Source: Bacteroidales bacterium
Lineage (GTDB): Bacteria > Bacteroidota > Bacteroidia > Bacteroidales > UBA932
DNA length: 64,000 bases
Direction of reading: 5' to 3'
NCBI GenBank assembly: GCA_015060405.1
Contig: SUYN01000016.1
Coordinates: forward strand, 1-64,000
Shown: one piece after another, positions 16,647 through 27,230 of the stretch
How the letters are laid out: each line of letters opens with the position of its first letter
How positions within the stretch are numbered: position 1 is the first letter of the stretch
Notes under the pieces: generated by a model
Seen by the model: only the letters and a program-made list of their open reading frames with translations
Database searches by the model: none
Told to the model about the DNA's origin: nothing
Translations under genes and position numbers: made by a program

Positions 16647-18541
16647 TGACAGGACATCTGAAAAGATTTCTCGCTTTGTGTCTCGGGGCGATCCTGATCC
16701 TGTCAGGATGTGGCCGCGAGACTCCCCCTGAACTGCCTGAAGACCTGAAGGCTCCGTCGGGGGTACGGCTTGTGGCGGCTGAGGAAAGCGCGCTTGCCTT
16801 CTCATGGGATGAAGTGTCCGGTGCCTTATATTATGTCACCCGCCTTGAGACTTCGGACGGAACACTTGTACCGGGCGGACAGACAACGACAAAGGAGAAC
16901 TCGATTTCTTATGACGGCCTTGCTCCGGGCACGACATATCTGTTCAAGGTCAGAGTGAATACTGAAGGAGACGAATCTCCGTTCTCAGAACCTCTGGAAG
17001 TTTCGACCACTGAGAGCGGTTCCGCTCCAGGTCCGGGACCCGACCCGGGAACCGGTCCGGGCCCGGACCCCGGAACAGAGCCTTCCGAAGCATACGAGGC
17101 ATTCAAGATTCCTTCTGCAGAGGATGCCCACAGGCTTGTCATCGCCTTCCCGGGCGCTGAAGGAGGCGGAATGTACACCACCGGAGGCCGCGGAGGAAAG
17201 GTCATCCACGTGACTACCCTCGCCGACAGCGGCACAGGCTCGTTGAGAGCGGCGCTGGCCGAGTCAGGACCGAGAACCATAGTCTTCGATGTGTCCGGAA
17301 CCATAGACCTCAAATCGTCCCTCACGATAAGGAACGGCGACGTGACCATTGCCGGCCAGACAGCTCCCGGAGACGGAATATGCATCAGGAACTATGATGT
17401 GAAGTTCGAGAAGGCGGAGAACATCATCATACGCTTCGTACGCTTCCGCATGGGAGACGAGGCGAAGAGGGAGGCTGACGCCTTATGGGGCAGATACAAC
17501 CGCAACATCATCCTTGACCACTGCTCGATGTCATGGTCAACGGATGAATGTTCTTCATTCTATGCCAACGAGTACTTCACCATGCAGTGGTGCATCCTGA
17601 CGGAGAGTCTCCGCAATTCGATACATGGCAAAGGCAAGCACGGATACGGAGGAATATGGGGCGGCAAGGATGCCTCCTTCCACCACAACCTCCTCTCATG
17701 CCACGACAGCCGCAATCCGAGGATAGACCATCCGCAGATATATTCGGACTATGTCAGCACACACCGCGGGAACGTCGATTACAGATGCAACACCGTATAT
17801 AACTGGGGCTCGAACCACACATACGGTGGCGAAGACGGCTGGTTCAACATCGTGAACAACTACTACAAGCCGGGACCGGCATCATCTGACAGAAAGTACT
17901 TCGTGGATGCCTACGGTACATATGAGAAGAACGGAGTGACATATGCGGACAGCTATCCCGAATTGTATCTCAGCGGCAATGTCCATGAGAAATACCCTGA
18001 ACTCAGTGCAGCCAACGACGCTTCCACAATCTACTGGCACAATGGGGCTTCGTATGGAAACTACAACCGTACAGCCGCAGCTCCGCTGGATCTGGAAGGT
18101 CCGCAGGGAAGTGAAATATACACCACCACCCATTCGGCTGAAGATGCATTCGCCCGCATATGCGGATATGCAGGAGCATCCCTCTCCCGCGACTCTGTGG
18201 ACGAAAGGGCATGCACGGATGCGCTGAACGGCACAGCCACCTTCAAGGACGGCGGCAACGGTTCGAAGAACGGCATCATAGACACCCAGGCAGCGGTCGG
18301 AGGCTGGCCTTCATACACAGCCTCAGATGATGAGATTGCAAGATCGAAGGACAAGGACGGCGACGGAATGCCTGACTGGTTCGAGACCGAATTCTCCCTC
18401 GACCCATCCGATCCGGCAGACGGAAACGGGAAGACCCTGGACCCGTATGGACGATATACCAACCTTGAAATGTACCTGCACTATCTGGTGCGCGAGATCA
18501 TCGCCTCACAGAATGCAGACGGGAAATATAGTACTATTTAA
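16646..18541 (+). CDS. PL1 pectate lyase lipoprotein with N-terminal fibronectin type III domain
   Basis: A 631-residue surface lipoprotein (ILILSGCGRE lipobox). Residues about 35-120 form an FnIII-like domain (PSGVRLVAAEESALAFSWDE; TTYLFKVRV). A Pro/Gly/Asp-rich linker (about 128-150) follows, then the PL1 beta-helix from about 165 (AFPGAEGGGMYTTGGRGGKV). It includes TIAGQTAPGDGICIRNYDV, LDHCSMSWSTDE, GYGGIWGGKDASFHHNLLS and CHDSRNPRIDHPQ. Near the C-terminus DKDGDGMPDWFE is a calcium-binding type-3 repeat. It likely makes the first cuts in polygalacturonate at the cell surface. The start overlaps the stop of the transporter gene. Confidence 0.93.
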   Translation: MTGHLKRFLALCLGAILILSGCGRETPPELPEDLKAPSGVRLVAAEESALAFSWDEVSGALYYVTRLETSDGTLVPGGQTTTKENSISYDGLAPGTTYLFKVRVNTEGDESPFSEPLEVSTTESGSAPGPGPDPGTGPGPDPGTEPSEAYEAFKIPSAEDAHRLVIAFPGAEGGGMYTTGGRGGKVIHVTTLADSGTGSLRAALAESGPRTIVFDVSGTIDLKSSLTIRNGDVTIAGQTAPGDGICIRNYDVKFEKAENIIIRFVRFRMGDEAKREADALWGRYNRNIILDHCSMSWSTDECSSFYANEYFTMQWCILTESLRNSIHGKGKHGYGGIWGGKDASFHHNLLSCHDSRNPRIDHPQIYSDYVSTHRGNVDYRCNTVYNWGSNHTYGGEDGWFNIVNNYYKPGPASSDRKYFVDAYGTYEKNGVTYADSYPELYLSGNVHEKYPELSAANDASTIYWHNGASYGNYNRTAAAPLDLEGPQGSEIYTTTHSAEDAFARICGYAGASLSRDSVDERACTDALNGTATFKDGGNGSKNGIIDTQAAVGGWPSYTASDDEIARSKDKDGDGMPDWFETEFSLDPSDPADGNGKTLDPYGRYTNLEMYLHYLVREIIASQNADGKYSTI

Positions 18542-18573
18542 CATCTTTAATTAATAACCAAATCAACTCCTTT

Positions 18574-21500
18574 ATGAAAAATCTGATTTACAAGATTTCT
18601 CTTCTGATCTTAGGTCTGTCTGCAGCAGCAGCTGTAAACGCCCAGGAGATCAAGGGTGTCGTGTCAGACGCCAACGGAGAGCCTCTGATCGGCGTTTCCG
18701 TTTTTGTCGACGGCACCACTTTGGGTACAGCGACAGGAACAGATGGTGAATACAGCATCTCTGTCCCTTCCGCAAAAGGAAAGACCCTGGTATTTTCTAT
18801 GATAGGACTTTCTGAAAAGAGAGTGACTATCGGAAACAGCACCACTATTGATGTGGTTCTCGAAGAGGACACCAATTTCCTCGATGAGACTGTCGTCATC
18901 GGTTATGCTACAGTAAAGCGCCGTGACCTCATGGGATCCGTCACATCGGTAGGTAATGACGCCCTCACCCAGGTCCCTGTGTCAAGCGTAGGTGAAGCAC
19001 TTGCCGGTAAGATGGCCGGAGTACAGGTCACCACGACCGAAGGTGACCCGGATGCTGAGATCAAGATCCGTGTCCGCGGTGGCGGTTCCATCACACAGGA
19101 TGCCTCTCCGCTTTATATTGTAGACGGTTTCCCTGTTTCAAGCATTTCTGATATTCCGGCATCCGACATCCAGTCCATCGACGTCCTGAAGGATGCATTC
19201 TCAACTGCGATCTACGGTTCACGTGGTGCGAACGGTGTTGTTCTCGTGACCACCAAATCCGGTGCATCCGGAAAGATCTCTGTGAGCTACAACGCTTATT
19301 GGGGACAGAAGACGATGGCTAATGCTGACGCAATCCAGACAGGTTCTCCTTATGACTTCGTACAGAATCAGTACGAACTTGCGGTACTCAGAGACAGGGT
19401 TGACGATGACTTTGTCAAGGTGTTCGGTGTATTTGATGACATTGACCTTTACAAGAATGTCGGGAAGAATGACTGGGTGAAGAAAGTATTCGGCAATGTC
19501 GGAACCACATTCAACCAGAACATTTCAGTTTCCGGATCATCTGACAAGGTTAAATGGACAGCCAGCTACTCTCACGTCGGTGACAAGGCGATCATGCTCA
19601 GCTCTGACTACAAGAGAGACAACCTCACATTCAAGACGCAGTACAAGCCTATCAGGCAGATCACTGTGGACATCAACGCGAGGTATTCGCGTACAGAAGT
19701 CCTCGGTGCCGGCGCCAACTCAATGAATGACGGTGGCTCGACATCAAGCAACGGACGTCTCAAGCATGCCGTACAGTACACCCCATTCCCTATAACAGGT
19801 GTCGCTACTGATTCCGATCTCGCTGAGGATTATGGTGACAATGCCCCACCTCTCAAGTCGGTTGCAGACAACGACAACAAGAGAATACGTAAGAACTGGA
19901 CCCTCAACGGTGCCGTAACATGGCATATCATCGACAACCTCAACTTCAAGGCTGAGGGAGGTCTGGATGATTACTCGCAGGAGGACAACCGCTTCTACGG
20001 TCTCACCACTTACTATGTCGGCAACTCTGCGACAATCAAGGGACAGCCTGCAACACAGTACAAGAATGCATTCCGCACCAACTACCGCACGACAAACACC
20101 TTGAACTACAACTTCAAGAACATCTTCACAAATGACATTCACAAGCTTGATGTCCTTTTAGGTCAGGAATACATCCTTACTAAATCCAACACTCTGTCGA
20201 CAACCATAGAAGGATTCCCGACTTTCTTCGATTCACAGATGGCATGGAACTTCATGGCTTCGGGTACACCTGTTGCTGCTAACAACTTCTACAATCCGAA
20301 CACCCAGCTCCTTTCATTCTTCGGAAGAGCCAACTATGAATTCGGAGGAAAATATGCCCTTTCATTTGCTGTCCGTACTGACGGATCTTCAAAGTTCGAG
20401 AAGGGTAACCAGTGGGGAGTATTCCCTTCGGCAGCTGCATCATGGACCATCTCGAATGAGCCTTGGCTTGAAGGAGCGTCTTCATGGATGGACAACCTCA
20501 AGCTCCGTTACAGCTATGGTACTGCGGGTAACAACAACATCCCTTCAAATGTATCATCACTTCTTTTCCAGGCCAACAACACTCAGTGGATTTCAATGGG
20601 AAACACATGGTGGGGCACTACTACAGTAGGAGGAAAGTCGATCATGCCTAACCCGGACCTCACATGGGAGACAACAGTATCCCATAACATCGGACTCGAC
20701 TATTCGTTCCTCAAGAGCCGCATCAACGGATCGTTTGAAGTATATCACAACACCACCAACGACCTCCTGATCCAGTTCCCTGTAGCGGGATCAGGTTATG
20801 ACTTCCAGTACCGCAACCTTGGTTCAGTACAGAACCGTGGTTTCGAGGCTACTCTCAATGTAGTACTCGTGGAGAAGAAGAACTTCGGACTTACCGTAGG
20901 AGGTAACATCAGCCTGAACAAGAACGAGGTCACCAACCTTGGAGGTCTTGAGAAGATCGAGGCTACATCAGAGTGGGCATCGACCGAAATCGGTCCTGAC
21001 TATGTGGTTACAGTAGGCCGTCCTCTCGGAGACATGTACGGCTATGTTTCTGACGGACGCTATTCTGTTGACGAATTCACTCACGACGGAACGGCATGGG
21101 TTGCCAACGAAGGAACCGTAGATGCTTCTGATATCCTCGGCAAGGAGTTCTTCCGTCCGGGAGCGATGAAGCTCAAGGACCAGAACGGCGACGGCAAGAT
21201 CACCGTTGACGACAAGGTCATCATCGGTAATGCACAGCCTCTTGGCGTCGGTGGTTTCAATCTTTCAGGCTACCTTTACGGATTCGATTTCACTGCAAAC
21301 TTCAACTACGTGTTCGGCAACAACATCTACAATGCCAACAAGATCGAGTTCAGCCATTCAAGAAAGTATTCAAACCGCAACTTCCTGACTTCTGTCAATG
21401 TCGGAAACCGTTGGACCAACATCGATTGGGCAACTGGAGAAGAGATCACAGATCCGGAAGTCCTCAAAGAGATCAATGCCGGCACCACCATGTGGAATCC

Positions 21501-21789
21501 TGGTGTGAACAAGGCGATATTCTCTGACTGGGCAGTTGAAGACGGTTCATTCCTCCGCCTCCAGTCCGCAAGCATCGGATATACGCTTCCTCAGAAATGG
21601 ACATCAAAGATCAAGATGCAGAAACTCCGCGTATATCTCACCGGAACAAACCTTTTCTGCCTCACGAAGTATTCTGGCTATGATCCTGAAGTCGACACAA
21701 GACGTAAGACTCCTCTTACTCCGGGTGTAGACTGCTCAGCTTATCCTAAGAGCAGAGGTTATGTAGTCGGTGTCAACATCACTTTCTAA
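18574..21789 (+). CDS. SusC-like TonB-dependent outer-membrane transporter
   Basis: A 1071-residue outer-membrane porter. After the signal (LILGLSAAAAVNAQ) comes a carboxypeptidase-D-like domain (IKGVVSDANGEPLIGVSVFV), a TonB-box region (DETVVIGYATVKRRDLMGSV), the plug (GEALAGKMAGVQVTTTEGDP to YGSRGANGVVLVTTKSG) and a 22-strand barrel ending YPKSRGYVVGVNITF with terminal Phe. With the adjacent SusD it forms the importer for oligogalacturonides or other pectic oligosaccharides. It belongs to the same operon as the lyases, 32 bp after PL1. Confidence 0.97.
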   Translation: MKNLIYKISLLILGLSAAAAVNAQEIKGVVSDANGEPLIGVSVFVDGTTLGTATGTDGEYSISVPSAKGKTLVFSMIGLSEKRVTIGNSTTIDVVLEEDTNFLDETVVIGYATVKRRDLMGSVTSVGNDALTQVPVSSVGEALAGKMAGVQVTTTEGDPDAEIKIRVRGGGSITQDASPLYIVDGFPVSSISDIPASDIQSIDVLKDAFSTAIYGSRGANGVVLVTTKSGASGKISVSYNAYWGQKTMANADAIQTGSPYDFVQNQYELAVLRDRVDDDFVKVFGVFDDIDLYKNVGKNDWVKKVFGNVGTTFNQNISVSGSSDKVKWTASYSHVGDKAIMLSSDYKRDNLTFKTQYKPIRQITVDINARYSRTEVLGAGANSMNDGGSTSSNGRLKHAVQYTPFPITGVATDSDLAEDYGDNAPPLKSVADNDNKRIRKNWTLNGAVTWHIIDNLNFKAEGGLDDYSQEDNRFYGLTTYYVGNSATIKGQPATQYKNAFRTNYRTTNTLNYNFKNIFTNDIHKLDVLLGQEYILTKSNTLSTTIEGFPTFFDSQMAWNFMASGTPVAANNFYNPNTQLLSFFGRANYEFGGKYALSFAVRTDGSSKFEKGNQWGVFPSAAASWTISNEPWLEGASSWMDNLKLRYSYGTAGNNNIPSNVSSLLFQANNTQWISMGNTWWGTTTVGGKSIMPNPDLTWETTVSHNIGLDYSFLKSRINGSFEVYHNTTNDLLIQFPVAGSGYDFQYRNLGSVQNRGFEATLNVVLVEKKNFGLTVGGNISLNKNEVTNLGGLEKIEATSEWASTEIGPDYVVTVGRPLGDMYGYVSDGRYSVDEFTHDGTAWVANEGTVDASDILGKEFFRPGAMKLKDQNGDGKITVDDKVIIGNAQPLGVGGFNLSGYLYGFDFTANFNYVFGNNIYNANKIEFSHSRKYSNRNFLTSVNVGNRWTNIDWATGEEITDPEVLKEINAGTTMWNPGVNKAIFSDWAVEDGSFLRLQSASIGYTLPQKWTSKIKMQKLRVYLTGTNLFCLTKYSGYDPEVDTRRKTPLTPGVDCSAYPKSRGYVVGVNITF

Positions 21790-21801
21790 AACAGCACAGA
21801 T

Positions 21802-23679
21802 ATGAAACTTATCAATAAAATACTTATAGGTGTAGGAATGCTTGCTGCGGCTGCTCTGACTTCATGCTCGGAAGACGGCCTCAAGACACCGACCCAGTCA
21901 TCATTCGACGAGTCTGTGGTATATTCTAACTACACCCTTGCAGAATACAACGTATTCGGAATCTACGAGGTGTTCGGCCACACGAACTGCCATCGCGGAC
22001 GCTACCTTCCTTGGTACGGATTCAACAACGATATCGAGCTTTACCTCAACACTACTGCTGACGAGAAGTCAAGCATCGCAAGATACTCGATGACTCCTAC
22101 CAACGGTCAGCTCAACCTCGCAAACGGTCCGTACAATGAGCTTATGGGTGGTATCGAGAGAGCTAACCTTGCAATCAGAGGCATCCGCCAGTACGGCAAC
22201 CCTGAAGGTGACGCCCAGATGGCCGAGCTTCTCGGTGAGGCTCTGACAGCACGCGCACTCCTTTATACAGAGCTCCTCAAGGCTTACGGTGAGGTTCCTG
22301 CACGTTTCGCACCTATCGATGCAAATACCATCTATCTCAACAAGACTGAGAAGGACGTGATCTACAAGCAGCTCCTCTCTGACCTTGAAGAGGCGTTTGC
22401 ATATATGAACTGGCCGGGCAAGAGCACAGTGACAGCTACGACAGACCGTCCTAGCCTTGCATTCGCAAAGGGTCTCTACGCCCGTCTCTGCCTCATGGCA
22501 TCAGGATACTCGCTCCGCCCTGACGACGGCCAGGTGGGAACCGGTAACCCAGGTTCTGTAAGACTTTCAAATGACCCTGAACTTCAGAAGGACGTCCTCT
22601 ATCCGAAGGCTCTTGAAGCTCTCAAGGATGTCATCGCAAACGCCGGTCTCTCCCTCATGGACTACGAACAGCTCTGGAGAGAGTTCAACAACATGGACAT
22701 CACTGCAGGCAAGGAGGTCATCTATGTGATCCCTTCATCTGACACACGCGGACGCTGGAACTACACATTCGGCATCAGGACAGAGGGTAATCCTGAATGG
22801 AGCCAGGGTCCTACATCAAACCGTGGAGGTACGGCAGGTCCTGCTCCTACACTTTACTGGAAGTATGGCAATGAGGATGTCCGTCGCGACCTCAGCTGCG
22901 TAAACTGGAAGTGGGTCCTTGGTCCGGACGGCAAGAACATTCCTGTACTCGCAGGTCCTAATGACTGGTATTTCGGAAAGTTCCGTCTCGAGTGGCAGAT
23001 AAAGAGTCCGTATAACGGCGGTAATGACGACGGCATCAAGCCGGTATATATGAGATATGCCGACATCCTCCTCATGGCTGCGGAGATCGCTAACGACCCT
23101 GCATGCGGAAACCGCGACGAGAACTTCGCCAAGGAGTGTCTCCTCAAGGTACGTCAGAGGGCTTACAAGGGCAATGAAGGACTTGCAACCGCTTATGTGA
23201 ACGGTCTCAGCGGACAGGAGGCAATCTTCAACGCTATCGTTGACGAGCGCGCACTCGAGTTCGTCGGTGAGATGCTCCGCAAGCAGGACCTCATCCGCTG
23301 GAATCTCCTCAAGACCAAGATGGACGAGTCAAAGGCAGAGTTAAAGGCATGGATGGACAACGCAGGCACACAGTTCGGTCCTGCAGTATGGTTCAGATAT
23401 GCAGCAGACGGCTCTATCGAGACTTACGGTTATAACGAGCCTGCAACTACAGACACTGCTCCGGCAGGAGAAGGATGGGAATGCTACACCAACTCCAAGG
23501 GAGAGACAGCAACATACTTCAAGTTCACTTCAGAGGAGACAGGCACATACAGTGAATCGGCTCAGAAAAAACTGGATTCATTCTATGACAACGATCCTGA
23601 TACACGTCAGTGGTGGCCGATTCCGGAGGCAACTCTCGTAAACAGCCAGGGAACACTCTTCAATGACTATGGTTTCTAA
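21802..23679 (+). CDS. SusD-like glycan-binding lipoprotein
   Basis: A 625-residue outer-membrane lipoprotein (AALTSCSEDG; acidic residues after the acylated Cys favour surface export). It is built of TPR-like helices. Typical SusD features are GEALTARALLYTELLKAYGEVP, LAFAKGLYARLCLMASGYSL, YMRYADILLMAAEIANDP and VDERALEFVGEMLRKQDLIRWN, with the C-terminal RQWWPIPEATL. It caps the SusC barrel and delivers substrate. It starts 12 bp after susC. Confidence 0.97.
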   Translation: MKLINKILIGVGMLAAAALTSCSEDGLKTPTQSSFDESVVYSNYTLAEYNVFGIYEVFGHTNCHRGRYLPWYGFNNDIELYLNTTADEKSSIARYSMTPTNGQLNLANGPYNELMGGIERANLAIRGIRQYGNPEGDAQMAELLGEALTARALLYTELLKAYGEVPARFAPIDANTIYLNKTEKDVIYKQLLSDLEEAFAYMNWPGKSTVTATTDRPSLAFAKGLYARLCLMASGYSLRPDDGQVGTGNPGSVRLSNDPELQKDVLYPKALEALKDVIANAGLSLMDYEQLWREFNNMDITAGKEVIYVIPSSDTRGRWNYTFGIRTEGNPEWSQGPTSNRGGTAGPAPTLYWKYGNEDVRRDLSCVNWKWVLGPDGKNIPVLAGPNDWYFGKFRLEWQIKSPYNGGNDDGIKPVYMRYADILLMAAEIANDPACGNRDENFAKECLLKVRQRAYKGNEGLATAYVNGLSGQEAIFNAIVDERALEFVGEMLRKQDLIRWNLLKTKMDESKAELKAWMDNAGTQFGPAVWFRYAADGSIETYGYNEPATTDTAPAGEGWECYTNSKGETATYFKFTSEETGTYSESAQKKLDSFYDNDPDTRQWWPIPEATLVNSQGTLFNDYGF

Positions 23680-23692
23680 ATCGACTACAATT

Positions 23693-26600
23693 ATGAAAAG
23701 ATTATTTTCAGCAATCATACTAGGACTCTCACTCATCGCCTTCGGAGCAACCCTTACAGGCTGCGCCGAGGAGATGGTGGACATCAACGACGAGATCTCT
23801 CTCGGCAGATGTCTTACTCCTACTGAACTCTCTGCCAAGATAATCAACGGCGAGTTCATCGAATTCTCCTGGACCAAGTCCAAAGGAGCCACCCAGTTCG
23901 TTCTCGAACTTTACTCTGATGAGCAGATGACAGATCTTCTTGAGACCATCGTCATACCTGCTGAAGACGTCCCTTACACTGCTGACCTTGAAGCAGACAT
24001 GACTTACTACGCACGCGTCAAGGGTGTAAATGGAGACGGTGCGGTTGCAGATTCTCATTGGGCTGTCTACGACCGTGCGCTTCAGACATATGCAATCAAG
24101 TCTTCACTCAATCCTGAGCTCGTAAGCAGGTCGGAGTCTTCGATCACGATCAAGTGGGCAAAGGATCCTGAGGTTGACCATGTACGCATAACTCCAGCCC
24201 TGAATGCAGACGAGGAGTACACACGCTTCGATGTAGACGCTGCAGCTGTTGAGGCTGCTCAGGTTGAGGTCACAGGTCTCAAGTCTTCTGTAAACTATAC
24301 TCTCGCCGTTCACTTCAAGAGTGCACAGCGCGGTACCGTATCGGCATGGACACGTCCTTCAACAGGCAGTGCGACTGAAGTTGCGACTTCTGAGGCCCTC
24401 ATCCAGGCCCTTGCAGACAAGGCTGCCGTCATCAAGGTAGCTTATTCAGAGACTCCTTATGTGATCGGAAGCGTAGTGCTTGGCGGCCCTGTTGCAATCT
24501 ATGGTGATGCTACAGAGCAGGGTGCACAGCCGACGATACAGGGAGGACTCAAGATCGGTGCAGACGTCACAAGCATCCATCTCGAGGCCCTTACATTTGA
24601 CGGAGCGGGTCTTTCAGACTATCCTCACAACCTCACATTTGACGCAGCAGCGACAGTCGAGAGCATCACTGTCGTCAACTGTAAGCTCAACAACTACCTC
24701 CGCGGTGTCCTCTATGAGAGCTCGAAGGGTCCTCAGGTCAATAAGATCAGATATGACGGAGTCGAGGTGAACAATGTCGGCGGAGACGGTGGCGACTGCT
24801 TCGACTTCCGTGGAACAGCTACAGTAAACAGCGTTGAATTCATCAATTCCACCCTCAATACAGGTGCCCGCACATGGTTCCGTATCGATGCCAAGACCGT
24901 TCTCGAGTCGATCAAACTGACTCACTGTACATTCAACAACCTTTGCTTTGCAAACAACGGCAACAACAACGGTATCTTCAACATCCGTGCTCTCAATGCC
25001 GCTGGTACAGCTCCTGCATTCACGCTGACACACAATGTGTTCCTTAACATGAATGACGAGAACAAGAGATGCTGCCTCATCGCAAAGAACTCCACTTCAG
25101 CCTTCCCGACAGAGCTCTCCGACAACTTCTTCTATAACTGCTACGACAGATTCTTCATCCCTCAGAAGGACGGTTCATCACTTTCCGGTGACGATCTCAA
25201 GAAGGCAGCTGATGAAGGACGTGCCCTCATCCTTGTGAACGGCAGCGTAGAGCTTGCAGCAGATCCTTGCGTCGACAGCGCACGTGACAAATACAACGTC
25301 ATCAGCAAGGAAGTCATCGAGGCAGATGCCGGTGACCCGAGATGGTATGCCGTGTATGTGGAGGTTCCTGAAGACCTTACCCAGGAGGTGACTCCTGTCG
25401 GAAAGGTGTGGGATCTTACTGACGGACAGACATTCAAGAAGATGGCTGACAAGGACATGGTGCGCGACGGCATCCGCTTCTTCGTGAAGAACACTCCTAT
25501 CAACTTCACCAAGGAGGGATTCGAGTTCTCAGGAGAGGCCACAACTGATGCAGACGGCATCCCTACAGACGGTGCGATCGGCATCAAGGTCAATGAGCCG
25601 GGTTCTATTATCATCTCAACCGCTGCTGCAACAGGTCACTCAAGCCTCACCGTAAGCCTTGACGGAAAGGTTTCGGCTGCAGTTCCTGCAGGTGCGGAGT
25701 ATCAGAAGGTTACATTTGCGAATATATCAGGCGAGCAGATGGTGTACATCTATGGATGCCACCCTGCAACCATGACATTCCTTCAGTGGACTTCTGACAT
25801 CCAGGTTCTTGACAAGGTCCTCGCTACTCCTGTAGTGAAGATCAGCAAGACTACTGTCTACGAACGTGCAGAGGATGAGATCACCCTCACTTGGGATCCT
25901 GTGGACTATGCAGGTTCATACAATGTCACTGTTGACGGCAAGAACAAGAATGTGACAGAGACCACCTACTCATTCTCAACAGCAGGCTATGCTGTCGAGG
26001 AAGAGGGAGGCGACTTCGCCATCCAGGTTACTGCCGTTCCTGCGGAAGATGACTACACACGCACTGAGTCTCAGCCTGCAGAACTTTCATTCCATGTGAA
26101 TGATGTGCCGGATGAGCCTGGCATCAAGATCGTAAGGTATGACCTCGTGTTCCCTGAAGCTGCTGCAGCAGATGAAAAGTATGCATGCGACAACAATGCA
26201 GGTTTCTATGTACAGACTACAGGCGGATGGGTCATCGACGCCAACAGCCAGAAGTTTGCGGTACCGGGAGACACTGAATACGTACAGTACAGCAGCAGAC
26301 TTAAGGGCTCGAAGACATCTGATTCCAAGACAATGACCATCACTGTGCCTAATGACGGTGTCCTCTACATCGCAGCCCGCTCGGCTAACGGCTCAGCAAC
26401 AGACCGTACCATGGCTCTGATGCAGAACGGTGTCGAGATCCTTGCCCCTACAATAATCAAGGATGAGGACAAGTTCGCTGTCGGAGATGTATCTGCATTC
26501 CCATATACTGTGGTGAGTGTGAAGGCCGGTGACATCCAGGTGGTACTCAACAACGGTATCAACTTCTACGGTATCAGATACGACGCTACCGAAGGTTCGG

Positions 26601-27064
26601 CTGTCGAGAAAGTCGACAAGGTCTGGGATTTCTCTGCTCCTGAGTGGGTGGACGCCATGACCGGCAGCGGAATTGCCGCTAACACCAATGACAGCAACTG
26701 GGATCTCGAAGTGAACGGTCTCAGAGTCGTTTCAGGCGGAGGATCCATCAAGTGGAACATGTCCGGCGAGACTTATTACTGGCAGCCGGGCGGAAAGAGT
26801 GACGGATCGACCCGTTACTTCGAGTTCACAACAGATGTTGCAGGTACGCTTACAGTATATTCATCAAATACCGGTGGTTCGGAGGACATGACCCGTATGG
26901 TCACTGTGAAGGTCGGTGATGCAGAGCCTGAATCTCTTCCAGGCGGTTCACCATCAAGCTCCGAGCCTACAAAGAATGACTTCAATGTAGGAGCAGGTAC
27001 CGTAAAGGTCTATCCTACCGGCAATGGTCTCAGGTTCTACAAGATAGAGTTCCACTCAAAGTAA
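23693..27064 (+). CDS. Large surface lipoprotein in the SusE/F position (FnIII, beta-helix and CBM-like domains)
   Basis: About 1123 residues from the ATG at 23693; the frame is open upstream but only this start gives a clean lipoprotein signal (LTGCAEE). Order of parts: two FnIII-like domains (about 35-220), a right-handed beta-helix (about 240-500) like the DUF4957/DUF5123 proteins following SusD in pectin loci, a CBM-like domain (about 540-690, VWDLTDGQTFKKMADKDMVR), another FnIII-like domain (about 695-800) and two further carbohydrate-binding-like modules, the last from about 970 (KVWDFSAPEWVDAM). No GH or PL catalytic motif was recognised. It probably binds pectin at the surface. Confidence 0.75.
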   Translation: MKRLFSAIILGLSLIAFGATLTGCAEEMVDINDEISLGRCLTPTELSAKIINGEFIEFSWTKSKGATQFVLELYSDEQMTDLLETIVIPAEDVPYTADLEADMTYYARVKGVNGDGAVADSHWAVYDRALQTYAIKSSLNPELVSRSESSITIKWAKDPEVDHVRITPALNADEEYTRFDVDAAAVEAAQVEVTGLKSSVNYTLAVHFKSAQRGTVSAWTRPSTGSATEVATSEALIQALADKAAVIKVAYSETPYVIGSVVLGGPVAIYGDATEQGAQPTIQGGLKIGADVTSIHLEALTFDGAGLSDYPHNLTFDAAATVESITVVNCKLNNYLRGVLYESSKGPQVNKIRYDGVEVNNVGGDGGDCFDFRGTATVNSVEFINSTLNTGARTWFRIDAKTVLESIKLTHCTFNNLCFANNGNNNGIFNIRALNAAGTAPAFTLTHNVFLNMNDENKRCCLIAKNSTSAFPTELSDNFFYNCYDRFFIPQKDGSSLSGDDLKKAADEGRALILVNGSVELAADPCVDSARDKYNVISKEVIEADAGDPRWYAVYVEVPEDLTQEVTPVGKVWDLTDGQTFKKMADKDMVRDGIRFFVKNTPINFTKEGFEFSGEATTDADGIPTDGAIGIKVNEPGSIIISTAAATGHSSLTVSLDGKVSAAVPAGAEYQKVTFANISGEQMVYIYGCHPATMTFLQWTSDIQVLDKVLATPVVKISKTTVYERAEDEITLTWDPVDYAGSYNVTVDGKNKNVTETTYSFSTAGYAVEEEGGDFAIQVTAVPAEDDYTRTESQPAELSFHVNDVPDEPGIKIVRYDLVFPEAAAADEKYACDNNAGFYVQTTGGWVIDANSQKFAVPGDTEYVQYSSRLKGSKTSDSKTMTITVPNDGVLYIAARSANGSATDRTMALMQNGVEILAPTIIKDEDKFAVGDVSAFPYTVVSVKAGDIQVVLNNGINFYGIRYDATEGSAVEKVDKVWDFSAPEWVDAMTGSGIAANTNDSNWDLEVNGLRVVSGGGSIKWNMSGETYYWQPGGKSDGSTRYFEFTTDVAGTLTVYSSNTGGSEDMTRMVTVKVGDAEPESLPGGSPSSSEPTKNDFNVGAGTVKVYPTGNGLRFYKIEFHSK

Positions 27065-27087
27065 GGACAGGACTTCATCATACCAGT

Positions 27088-27121
27088 CAGGGCAGTGGCA
27101 TGAAGCTGCTGCCCTGTTTTA
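27088..27121 (+). terminator. Terminator between the degradation operon and the kdu/kdg operon
   Basis: CAGGGCAG (27088-27095) pairs with CTGCCCTG (27109-27116), followed by TTTTA. It lies 23 bp after the stop of the large lipoprotein gene. Confidence 0.75.
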
Positions 27122-27171
27122 TCAGACGACATTCTTCTGAAAGGTCAATCTGTCTGAATGACGAAAATAGT

Positions 27172-27179
27172 TATCTTTG
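27172..27179 (+). promoter_or_regulatory. -7 box of the kduD operon
   Basis: TATCTTTG fits TAnnTTTG exactly and lies after the terminator and 51 bp before the kduD ATG. Only a TCTG is found 19 bp upstream, so the -33 element is weak. Confidence 0.5.
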
Positions 27180-27230
27180 TATCTGAGATAAAACAACAGG
27201 CAAATAGATTTAAACAGTTTCTAAGACAAT

